A DNA stretch of 64,000 bases from Nitrosomonas oligotropha (lineage in GTDB: Bacteria > Pseudomonadota > Gammaproteobacteria > Burkholderiales > Nitrosomonadaceae), in assembly GCF_900106555.1 (NCBI RefSeq), contig NZ_FNOE01000003.1, positions 1-64,000 on the forward strand, given 5' to 3'. A program made the position numbers and the translations under genes. Shown here one piece after another: positions 9,061-16,947 of the stretch. Below the pieces are notes generated by a model. That model worked only from the letters and a program-made list of their open reading frames with translations. It was not told where the DNA came from and did no database searches. Each line of letters begins with the position of its first letter. The first letter of the stretch is position 1.

Positions 9061-10293
9061 TTAATCTATCAGGTTAGTATCTATCCGAATCTTGTTTTGC
9101 AAAGTTTTATGTACCGGACATTGATTGGCAATTTCCAGCAATCGCGCTCGCTGTTGATCGCTCAGATTACCGTGTAATTGAATTGTGCGCGTAATGACAT
9201 CAATTTGTGTTTTTTGCTTCTCACAACCGCTACAGTCTTCGGCGTGAACCCGGCTGTGATGCAGTTCCACAGTAATGTCTTGCAAGTCTATTTGTTTGTG
9301 GTTCGCATACATGCGCAGCGTCATCGAAGTGCAGCTACCCAGCGCAGCGAGTAATAACTCGTAGGGATTGAATCCAAGATCCGCGCCACCCAGTGCGATT
9401 GGCTCATCGCTGATCAGCCGGTGGTGCGGTGTCAAAATCTCACGCGTAAATTTTTTATCGCATTCCCGCACGATCACACTACCCGGCTCAACGGTTGGCC
9501 GGAGCGCATCGTCTGTTTTAACCGGAACTGGATCCGTTTTCAAGTAACGGCTGGCCCAAGCCGACAAAACTTCCGCGACATAATGAGAATCTTCCGGATC
9601 GGACAGCAAATGATCGGCATGATCAAGAGAGACGAAACTTTTCGGATGTTTGGCCGCGGCAAAAATGCGCCCCGCTTCATCAATAGAAACGACTTTGTCA
9701 ACCGGCGAATGAAATATCAACAATGCCTTTTTTAACGCACCGATATGCGCAACTGAATTATATTTCTCCAAGTCATCAATAAATTGACGCTGGATCTTAA
9801 AGCTTCTTCCAGCTAACTCGACCTGTACGGATGGTTGATTCTGCAATTCCCGATACGAATCGGCAAACAAATGTTTGACATGCGCCGCTGTTGCCGGTGC
9901 GCCGATGGTGATCACCGCATTGACCTGCGGCAAGTCTTGCGCTACCGCGAGTACAGCAGCGCCGCCTAGGCTGTGTCCGATTAAAAGCGCGGGCGCAGCG
10001 TAATGTTGCTCCAGGTAGCGCGCAGCGGCTAACAAATCCTGTAGATTGGAAGAGAAATTGGTATTTGAGAAATCGCCTTGGCTATTACCAAGGCCGGTAA
10101 AATCGAAACGCAATACCGCAATGCCGCGATCCGCCAATGCGAGCGCAATCCGCGCAGCTGCGGGATTATCTTTGGAGCAGGTAAAACAGTGAGCAAAGAG
10201 CGCGTACGATTTAATCGCGCCAGATGGCATTTCCAGCAAACCGGATAACGATTCGCCTTGCGCATTTTGAAATACTGCTTGGATACGCGGCAT
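9061..10293 (-). CDS. Bifunctional alpha/beta hydrolase-OsmC fusion protein
   Basis: The 410-residue protein joins two domains. Residues 1-250 form an alpha/beta hydrolase with nucleophile elbow GHSLGGAAV, an acidic residue in the SPVDKVVS region and a late His (DHADHLL). Residues 270-410 form an OsmC-like domain with Cys in GSCTSMTLRMYA and in NQCPVHKTL, the peroxidatic pair that reduces organic hydroperoxides. The fusion recurs in proteobacteria, but the joint role is unclear. It appears to be the first gene of a three-gene unit with hslR and the aldolase. Confidence 0.9.
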   Translation of the reverse strand: MPRIQAVFQNAQGESLSGLLEMPSGAIKSYALFAHCFTCSKDNPAAARIALALADRGIAVLRFDFTGLGNSQGDFSNTNFSSNLQDLLAAARYLEQHYAAPALLIGHSLGGAAVLAVAQDLPQVNAVITIGAPATAAHVKHLFADSYRELQNQPSVQVELAGRSFKIQRQFIDDLEKYNSVAHIGALKKALLIFHSPVDKVVSIDEAGRIFAAAKHPKSFVSLDHADHLLSDPEDSHYVAEVLSAWASRYLKTDPVPVKTDDALRPTVEPGSVIVRECDKKFTREILTPHHRLISDEPIALGGADLGFNPYELLLAALGSCTSMTLRMYANHKQIDLQDITVELHHSRVHAEDCSGCEKQKTQIDVITRTIQLHGNLSDQQRARLLEIANQCPVHKTLQNKIRIDTNLID

Positions 10294-10453
10294 GGACTAT
10301 TTACCTTATAGCAACCGATCAGACAGCACTCTTTCGAGCGGAATGCTGTGTGCAAATAGTACCAAAGTTTGAACCGAAAAATTCTTTTCTTCGCTGGAAA
10401 AGTAAGTTAATTCCGGATTAATTCGTGTTGGAAGTTTCCCGCAGTAAACTTGA

Positions 10454-11371
10454 TTAAACCATCAGTTCGATCCGTTTTGCTGTTCCCTGCGGTATGGGCA
10501 ATACGTTATTCTTCTTAATAACCAGTATCTTATCGAGTTGAAAGTCATCAACAGCATCATTGGAAAAACCGCTGTCATTACACAGTAAGTGGTCGATGGT
10601 CATTTTGGCAGCGGTAACCGTTTCGGTATCAACCGTCACTTTCGCCAAAATCTGCCGCATAGCTACCCTATCGATCGCAGTACCGGCTTTATCGACCGAA
10701 TAATATTTTGAAACTTCAATGCGATTGTTGAAAAGCACGGCCGCTTTTCCCCATACGACATTGTCATGATCAACGCCAATCACGGTATCGATAGCCCACA
10801 CGATCATTTCACCGAACGTTTTACCGGCCGCCATTTGCGCCAACAGATAATCGACCACTACCGCAATATTGGCTGGTGTAAAGGTGCTTCCGAGCAGATG
10901 CGTTACGACTTTGGTTGCATTCCGGGTATTGTGATGCGAGGCGGCTTTACCCCAATTCAGATTCGAAGCCGGGATGGGCGATAAAGTACTCATGAGTTCT
11001 GCGATCAGCTCTCCTTGCGTAGCGCCGGCGATCATCCGGTGCGTCAAGTAATCAACGACTAGGCTTTTATCGCTAATCGACACGCGGTCGCCAACCAAAT
11101 CGTGAACAAACTTGACTGCAAATTCATCCGGCTTCAAGTACGCTGCATACTGCCGATCAAAGAATAGAGAGCTTTCCGTCAGCGATTGCGCCAGACTTGC
11201 CAAGGATTGGCCGCCCTGCAGCAGCGAGCCTAGAGACATCAGATTCGACGCACCTGGCGCAGTCTTAAACATAGCCAGCATGAGTTGAAGAATGGAAGTT
11301 TGTTGTTGAAGGGTAAGCGCCATGCGTTGATTTTTCAATGCATGGGTTGCGTTAATTTTTTGTGCGATCAT
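10454..11371 (-). CDS. Paralog of the FG-GAP protein N-terminal domain; function unknown
   Basis: Most of this 305-residue protein matches the N-terminal 250 residues of the FG-GAP protein encoded at 13576-15870, segment by segment: LQLMLAMFKTAPGA, QSLASLAQSLTESSLFF, DYLTHRMIAGATQGELIAE, NNRIEVSKYYSVDKAG. The domain contains an internal helical duplication. Unlike the paralog it has no FG-GAP repeats, only a short tail ending in hydrophobic IELMV. No signal peptide is visible. Proteins with this N-terminal domain in related bacteria are often large secreted or surface proteins, so type I export is possible but inferred. A second start at 11323 (MALTLQQQ) would match the paralog's N-terminus exactly. 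Confidence 0.75.
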   Translation of the reverse strand: MIAQKINATHALKNQRMALTLQQQTSILQLMLAMFKTAPGASNLMSLGSLLQGGQSLASLAQSLTESSLFFDRQYAAYLKPDEFAVKFVHDLVGDRVSISDKSLVVDYLTHRMIAGATQGELIAELMSTLSPIPASNLNWGKAASHHNTRNATKVVTHLLGSTFTPANIAVVVDYLLAQMAAGKTFGEMIVWAIDTVIGVDHDNVVWGKAAVLFNNRIEVSKYYSVDKAGTAIDRVAMRQILAKVTVDTETVTAAKMTIDHLLCNDSGFSNDAVDDFQLDKILVIKKNNVLPIPQGTAKRIELMV

Positions 11372-11479
11372 AGGGGTAAGGCAGTTTGTGTTTTACTTAA
11401 TAAAGATTCATCAAAAACGGACAGAAATATCAACTATTCACTTGGCTTACTCAATTCATTGTTCATGAAAATGTAATCG

Positions 11480-11504
11480 TTAGCAATGCGGTAAATTGCC
11501 GCAC
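11480..11504. promoter_or_regulatory. Copy 1 of a 25-nt repeated element in a divergent promoter region
   Basis: The element starts TTAGCAATGCGGTAAATTG and contains the dyads GCAAT-N7-ATTGC and GCGG-N7-CCGC. It matches 22 of 25 positions of a second copy at 16822-16846 in the same orientation. It lies between the divergent genes at 10454-11371 and 11550-12467. It could be an operator or a small repeat element. Confidence 0.45.
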
Positions 11505-11549
11505 TCGAGCAATAGCAGCAAAAACTACCCAAAAGTATCAATTTAATTT

Positions 11550-12467
11550 ATGACATCATCATTACATATTCTCATCCTCGGTCACGGTGAAATGGGTCAT
11601 GCGATGGAATATCTGCTCAAGGACCGGCACACATTCGCGATTTGGGAGCAATTTCCGCAGCGTAACTACCCATACACTATGTTGGAACAAAGCGCGCCGC
11701 TTGCAGACATCGTATTGTTCTGTCTGCCTGTCAATCCGCACCGCGAAGTAACTCAACGCATCGCACCGTTACTGAAAAGAAACGGCTCATGCGTCAGCAT
11801 CGCCAAGGGACTCGATGAATCCGGCAAAACCGCAGCGCAAATTTTTGCGGAAAACCTGCCTGCGCATCAACCGTACGCGCTTCTGTATGGCCCGATGATT
11901 TCCGAGGAAATCCGCGCAGGCCGGTACGCATTTGCGCAATTGGGCTGCCACGATCTTGCCGCATTTCATGCCATCCAAGGGTGTTTTAATCACACCAGGC
12001 TGTATATCGAGCACACGTTTGACATCGCTGGTATCAGCTGGCCGGTGATATTAAAAAATGTGTACGCGATGGCGTTCGGCATGGCTGATGAACTCCAACT
12101 TGGTGATAACGTGCGCGGCTATCTGGCAACGGCGGTTCTGCAAGAATTAAATCAAATCACGCAGGTCATGGGCGGTCAAGCCGACAGCTCGTATCACTTG
12201 GCGGGATTGGGGGATTTGATCACCACCGCTACCAGCGAAAGTTCGCATCATCATGAATTGGGACGCAAACTGGCACGAGAAGAAACGGATGGTATTTCAG
12301 GCGAAGGACCGCACACCCTCAAGATGATCAAACAGCACCGGCTGCTGAATACAGAAAATTACCGGCTTTTTCAACTGATCGGGGAAATCGTGCAAAATCC
12401 GCGCAATGTCCGGTCAAAATTTGATGATTATTTCAAACAAGCTTTTCAACACCCGCCGCAGAACTAA
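11550..12467 (+). CDS. GpsA-like NAD(P)H-dependent glycerol-3-phosphate dehydrogenase homolog
   Basis: The 305-residue protein has an N-terminal Rossmann loop GHGEMG and shows the GpsA landmarks in order: SIAKGLDESG, VILKNVYAMAFG with the catalytic Lys, NVRGYLATAVLQEL and AGLGDLITTATS, then SGEGPHTLKMI. Canonical GpsA makes sn-glycerol 3-phosphate from dihydroxyacetone phosphate for phospholipids. This protein is shorter than usual (about 330) and several motifs are divergent: HHHELGR replaces the usual SRNRRVG. It may be a second, specialised dehydrogenase rather than the housekeeping enzyme. Its stop overlaps the stop of the convergent TIGR03032 gene. Confidence 0.8.
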   Translation: MTSSLHILILGHGEMGHAMEYLLKDRHTFAIWEQFPQRNYPYTMLEQSAPLADIVLFCLPVNPHREVTQRIAPLLKRNGSCVSIAKGLDESGKTAAQIFAENLPAHQPYALLYGPMISEEIRAGRYAFAQLGCHDLAAFHAIQGCFNHTRLYIEHTFDIAGISWPVILKNVYAMAFGMADELQLGDNVRGYLATAVLQELNQITQVMGGQADSSYHLAGLGDLITTATSESSHHHELGRKLAREETDGISGEGPHTLKMIKQHRLLNTENYRLFQLIGEIVQNPRNVRSKFDDYFKQAFQHPPQN

Positions 12468-13516
12468 ACTTCAATACTCAATATCCGGCGAATTTCATCG
12501 GTTTTGAAGCCCAACGCCATCGGACGCCGCACACCCGGCAGTACAACAACATCGTACAGTTCTTCAACTACGCCTTCCATGCGCAGCCAATGCACTACAT
12601 CACCCGTGCGCAAATCCACGATCTGAACGCCGCAGCGCGCTTCGGCATTGCGTGATTTAAGATTCGCATCCAGCGCTAAGCCGCTGAAAGTTTTATTGTG
12701 ACGTGGTTTGGAGATTCCAATTAAGGCGAAATCACCGTGAAAGCTGAGTCCGCGCATATAGCCGGGACAAAAACAAACCGGTTCAAACTGTCCCGTTTGC
12801 GGATCGACATAGCCAAAATCCCCGGTACCGGAATTAAGCAGCCATAACTTGCCGTTATGCCAACGCGGGGAATGTGGCATCGACAACCCGGAACACACGA
12901 TCTCGTTAGTATTTACACTGATGACCACACCGCCATCGGCACGATGCTCACGCCAGCCATCGGCGACATCGGAACGGCCAACCGCGGTGACATACGCCGG
13001 TTCACCATCCCGCATCGCCAAACCATTCAGGTGGCAGCGATCTTCCGCCGCCAGCTTGCTGATGAACGCGGGTTGCCACAGCGGTTTAAAGCTATGCGCT
13101 TCACTCAATGCCGCCAAGCAACCAAACAACGTGTTGACGAACACCAACCGGCCATGACTATCCACGGCTATGTCGTGAATATCCAGATCGCCGGTGGTGT
13201 AACCCACTTGCGGTACGTACAGCCGGTCGTAACCATCCTGCTGCTGTCCAGGTTCGAAGACATTTTCAAAGCGCCAGATCTGATACAGACTGCTCATATA
13301 CAAACCATTCGCTGTCGTGCACAGTCCCATGCAGCGGTTAAAACTGCGTTCAAACACTGAAAGCGCATTGTCGGGTTTCAAGCCGATAAAATACAGTTTG
13401 CCAATCTGGTATGTCGTCAGCGCGATAGAAATCTTTTGCTCCGCCAACCACGACAGCAGTTGGCGTGAGGTTGTGATTTCCAGCGTTGCCGTGACCGGAA
13501 TTTCGTTAGTGGTCAT
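12464..13516 (-). CDS. TIGR03032 family protein
   Basis: The 350-residue protein matches what I know of the uncharacterised TIGR03032 family: an N-terminal segment with SRQLLSWLAEQKISIALTTYQ, a middle with DIHDIAVDSHGRLVFVNTLF, CHLNGLAMRDG and SMPHSPRWHNGKLWLLNSGTG, and a late CPGYMRGLSFHG. The spacing of these blocks suggests a beta-propeller fold. No signal peptide is visible. It lies 59 bases downstream of the FG-GAP protein gene on the same strand, so the two may be co-expressed. The gene ends tail to tail on the GpsA-like gene with stop codons overlapping in CTAA. Confidence 0.85.
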   Translation of the reverse strand: MTTNEIPVTATLEITTSRQLLSWLAEQKISIALTTYQIGKLYFIGLKPDNALSVFERSFNRCMGLCTTANGLYMSSLYQIWRFENVFEPGQQQDGYDRLYVPQVGYTTGDLDIHDIAVDSHGRLVFVNTLFGCLAALSEAHSFKPLWQPAFISKLAAEDRCHLNGLAMRDGEPAYVTAVGRSDVADGWREHRADGGVVISVNTNEIVCSGLSMPHSPRWHNGKLWLLNSGTGDFGYVDPQTGQFEPVCFCPGYMRGLSFHGDFALIGISKPRHNKTFSGLALDANLKSRNAEARCGVQIVDLRTGDVVHWLRMEGVVEELYDVVVLPGVRRPMALGFKTDEIRRILSIEV

Positions 13517-13575
13517 AAAAAACGCAATGCTTCATTGAATTGGTGCAAATCATGGGTATGCTGTGAAACACGCGT

Positions 13576-15870
13576 TCATATCAAATCCATCGCCGCATTA
13601 ACCCCGGTTAACAGTAGCGCCGCGTCCTGACCAGTCGCATCATGACTATCGGTTGCAACAGTTTTAGCAGCTGCCGCACTGGCGAAACTATGACCGAATA
13701 TCACATAAGCCGCGCCAGAATTGAAAGCATCGCCGTTAGCCGAAGAAGCGCCAATGATCAAATCATCAAAACCATCGTTGTTGAGGTCTCCCGCGCTACT
13801 GACCGATTTGCCCAATGAATTACCAGCCGCCAATCCACGCAAGGCAAAGCCGTCGGTATTGCTTAAATTGGATAAGTTCAGCGAAGCGCTAAACCCCGAA
13901 GCTTTACCGAATACAACATACGCGGCGCCCGAATCCACACCGTTCGCATCAGAACCGACAGCACCGACCAGCACATCAGCAAATCCATCGCCATTAAAAT
14001 CTCCAGCAGTGCTCACCGATCTACCGGCTTTGTCGCCTTCCGCCACGCCTTCAAGACGGAAGCCATTGCTGCCATCCAAGCTGGATAAACTCAATGTGGC
14101 TTCAAAGCCATCAGCCTTGCCAAACACAACGTAAGCAGCACCAGATGCTTTACCATCGATGCCCGCGGACCGGGCGCCGATGATCACATCGTCAAATCCA
14201 TCACCGTTGACATCCCCCGCATTGTCGATCGAGTAGCCCGCCTCATCCCCTTCCGCTGCGCCTTCCACACTGAAACCGTTACTGCCATCCAAGGCGGATA
14301 AATCCAGTATGGCGTCAAAACCCGATGATTTTCCAAAAATCACATAACTGGTGCCGCTTCCTCCGTAGTAGGAACCGACGATCAAGTCGTTAATACCATC
14401 ACCGTTGATGTCCCCGGCACTCACGCCATTGCCAAACTGCGCGCCAGCTTCCAAGCCATTCATTTGGAAACCGTTACTGCCATCCAAGCTGGCTAAATCC
14501 AATTGCGAATCGAAACCGGAAGTCTTGCCAAAAACAACGTAGCCGCGTTCGCCAATCGGTGCGCCAATAATCAAGTCGTCGATATGATCACCATTGACAT
14601 CTCCCGCACCGCTGACAGACCAGCCTAAAAGCTGGTCGGCTTTATCAAGATGCATACGGAAACCGTCACTGCCATTCAGACTCGATAATTCCATCGTCGC
14701 GCTGAAACCTGAAGATTTACCGAATACGACGTAGGTGTATCCCGTATCATTTTTTGGCACATCGGAGATCGGCGCGCCGATCAACAGATCATCAAAGCCG
14801 TCCCCATTGATGTCGCCGGCACTACTCACCGCATTACCTGCGGCATCCCCGCCTGCGACGCCGTTGAGGCGGAATCCGTTCGTGCCATTCAGGCTGGATA
14901 AAGAGATCGCTGGGTCAAAACCCGAAGCTTTACCAAATACCACAAAGCTGGCGCCAGAGTAGAAATCGTCAAAATTATGCGGTGCGCCAACGATCAGGTC
15001 ATCAAAACCATCGCCATTGATATCACCCGCACTGCCTACCGACTCGCCTGTGTCATCACTGCCGATCACGCCATTCAACTTGAAACCATTTGCGCCATCA
15101 AGCAGCGCCAGATCGATGACCGGATTGTCGAGCAGATTGTCTACCGCGGCCTTGGCCGTCGCAACTGTGGCCACATCCGGAGTTATCCCTGTGAGAACTT
15201 GCTGAAGCGTTGCTAAGTCTGTCGCAGCACCAGCTTTTTCGATCGAGTAATAACGCGATACTTCAATGCGGTTATCAAATTGCGCTGCTGCATTACCCCA
15301 GACAGGATCAGCATGATCCATAACATCCAGCACGCTTAAGAGATCCGCGACCGTTGCGCCGAAAGTCTGCCCGGCACCCATTTGTGCATGGATATAATCG
15401 ATCGCGATGGTTTTGTCACTGGCTGACACCGTGTTTCCCACCAGATGATCGATAATTTTTGCCGCATTCCCTGTGTTGTACGCTAATGCGGCTGCTCCCC
15501 AAACCGGGTCGGTTGCCGGAAAGGCTGACAGTATGCCGGTTACATCGGCGATGACTTCGCCTTGCGTTGCTCCGGCAGCCATTTTTCCGGTAACGTAATC
15601 AATGGCTAGGGCTTTGCTCTCTGGAGTGGCGTTATCGCCGATCAAATCCTGAATAAAGGCCTCTGCGAACGCTTCCGGGGTCAGATCCGTTGCATAATTC
15701 TTGCCAAAAAATAATGTACTGCCCATCAAAGATTGGGCTAGATCGGCTAATGATTGACCGGCCTCTACCTGAGTGACGAGTGCTTCCAGATAAATCGCGC
15801 CTGGAGCTGCATTGAACATAGCCTGTGTCAATTGAAGAATTACAGTTTCTTGTTGAACGGGTAGCGCCAT
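13576..15870 (-). CDS. Large FG-GAP (integrin alpha-like) repeat protein with helical N-terminal domain
   Basis: The 764-residue protein has a helical N-terminal domain (about 1-250) shared with the protein at 10454-11371, with internal duplicates (SKALAIDYVTGKMAAGATQG and DKTIAIDYIHAQMGAGQTFG). Then come seven FG-GAP repeats of about 60-70 residues, each with an LDGSNGF-like entry, a calcium-binding loop such as DINGDGFDDLIVGAP and a YVVFGK exit; seven blades are expected for an integrin-type beta-propeller. The last 30 residues end in a hydrophobic LTGVNAAMDLI. There is no N-terminal signal peptide; acidic composition, calcium loops and the C-terminal end suggest type I secretion, though no ABC exporter is in the window. 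AAGGA precedes the ATG. Confidence 0.9.
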   Translation of the reverse strand: MALPVQQETVILQLTQAMFNAAPGAIYLEALVTQVEAGQSLADLAQSLMGSTLFFGKNYATDLTPEAFAEAFIQDLIGDNATPESKALAIDYVTGKMAAGATQGEVIADVTGILSAFPATDPVWGAAALAYNTGNAAKIIDHLVGNTVSASDKTIAIDYIHAQMGAGQTFGATVADLLSVLDVMDHADPVWGNAAAQFDNRIEVSRYYSIEKAGAATDLATLQQVLTGITPDVATVATAKAAVDNLLDNPVIDLALLDGANGFKLNGVIGSDDTGESVGSAGDINGDGFDDLIVGAPHNFDDFYSGASFVVFGKASGFDPAISLSSLNGTNGFRLNGVAGGDAAGNAVSSAGDINGDGFDDLLIGAPISDVPKNDTGYTYVVFGKSSGFSATMELSSLNGSDGFRMHLDKADQLLGWSVSGAGDVNGDHIDDLIIGAPIGERGYVVFGKTSGFDSQLDLASLDGSNGFQMNGLEAGAQFGNGVSAGDINGDGINDLIVGSYYGGSGTSYVIFGKSSGFDAILDLSALDGSNGFSVEGAAEGDEAGYSIDNAGDVNGDGFDDVIIGARSAGIDGKASGAAYVVFGKADGFEATLSLSSLDGSNGFRLEGVAEGDKAGRSVSTAGDFNGDGFADVLVGAVGSDANGVDSGAAYVVFGKASGFSASLNLSNLSNTDGFALRGLAAGNSLGKSVSSAGDLNNDGFDDLIIGASSANGDAFNSGAAYVIFGHSFASAAAAKTVATDSHDATGQDAALLLTGVNAAMDLI

Positions 15871-15911
15871 AGTGTTAATTCCTTAAATTTATACGATGCG
15901 ATGATGATGGA

Positions 15912-16658
15912 TCAAGGCTGCGGCCACACTTGTGTACCGTTAAAAATGATGGGCATATCACGATCGATCTGGGCGGCGGACGGTTTTATCGTCACCTGCA
16001 GGCCTGCTCCACAGGATTCTGGCAGTGGATTTGTTTCCAAATCCCGGTTGATCGTGAAATACACTGGAAAATCATAGGCGTGATCTCCCGGTGTGCCGTC
16101 GTACTTCGATCCGACAGCGGGAGTCCAGAAATTAACCGTATCCGCTCCGTTCATATCACTGATATTGGTTATCTTGCAAATGTCAGCCACTGCGATAGCA
16201 AACCGCACCGTCTTGGCGCAGGATTCCGGCACAAACAACACTGCTTTCGACACGAATGGAATGCGTCCCCAAGCATACGATGCCACCGTTTGGCCACCGC
16301 CAAACCAGAATCCGATCGTATTTCCATTCGCATCGGTTTTTCGATCCTGCTCACTAAATAATGAGCGATCCTGCACAAATATAATTCCTCCCCAATTCTG
16401 CAAGAAATCGCTGAGGGGACCGGCATGTGGATTGCCATTGGCCACGATGGAAGAACTGATCCCGTCCGGTATGACAACACTCTGACCGATGACAGCCGCA
16501 TCGCCGCAACCGTGAGTAATCACCGTGTGATTATTCGATTGTTTGCCCTCCGTAACTTGCGGCGGATCGATCACCGTATGCGCGAACGCATCGGGTTGAA
16601 TAACCCCTAACAGCATAATTACGGGTAATACACTATGAATCGCTGATTTTAGTAACAT
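15912..16658 (-). CDS. Secreted protein of unknown function, mature N-terminus starts near His
   Basis: The 248-residue product begins with a signal peptide ending in PDAFA, leaving a mature start at HTVIDPPQVTEGKQ, with an HGC motif soon after. This beginning resembles the DUF1775/YcnI copper-binding layout (AHV...PP...HGC), but the rest (FWFGGGQTVASYAWGR, FVPESCAKTVRFAIAVADIC, ESCGAGLQ) is not familiar to me. Cys residues are several, consistent with disulfides in the periplasm. The ATG at 16658 is preferred over a TTG at 16676 because GGAGG lies between them. It is divergent from ilvE and 41 bases downstream on the minus strand lies the FG-GAP protein stop-to-start order: the FG-GAP gene starts 42 bases after this gene ends, so they may form one transcript with TIGR03032. 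Confidence 0.7.
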   Translation of the reverse strand: MLLKSAIHSVLPVIMLLGVIQPDAFAHTVIDPPQVTEGKQSNNHTVITHGCGDAAVIGQSVVIPDGISSSIVANGNPHAGPLSDFLQNWGGIIFVQDRSLFSEQDRKTDANGNTIGFWFGGGQTVASYAWGRIPFVSKAVLFVPESCAKTVRFAIAVADICKITNISDMNGADTVNFWTPAVGSKYDGTPGDHAYDFPVYFTINRDLETNPLPESCGAGLQVTIKPSAAQIDRDMPIIFNGTQVWPQP

Positions 16659-16821
16659 AGTAATAAGCGCCTCCAATGCGCTACAGTAGTGATTGGATCG
16701 GACGTGGTGAAGTAGATCTGCGAGTAATTGGAGAAGTTAAAGCAAAACCGAGGCGATGCGCTATTGATTCAAAAATTACCGTCCATGCAATGGCTTAAGA
16801 TTATCAGGTGGAACCTTGCCA

Positions 16822-16846
16822 TTAGCAATGCGGCAAATTGTCTCAC
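16822..16846. promoter_or_regulatory. Copy 2 of the 25-nt repeated element in a divergent promoter region
   Basis: The element starts TTAGCAATGCGGCAAATTG and agrees with the copy at 11480-11504 in 22 of 25 positions. It sits between the divergent secreted-protein gene (start 16658, minus) and ilvE (start 16948, plus). The rest of the 289-base intergenic region shows nothing I can name. Confidence 0.45.
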
Positions 16847-16947
16847 CTGAGTCCAGATATTCGCTGTCTCAGGGATGGGCATGTTTCAACGTCGCATCAA
16901 AAATAAGTTAGAATACGGCTTTTCAGAATTTTATCGGGAGTTCCTGA

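Noticed and set aside
13700-15130. Regularly spaced DNA repeats that could suggest a CRISPR or tandem array
   Set aside because: The periodicity comes from the FG-GAP protein repeats; units are about 190-200 bases, diverged and in one open frame.
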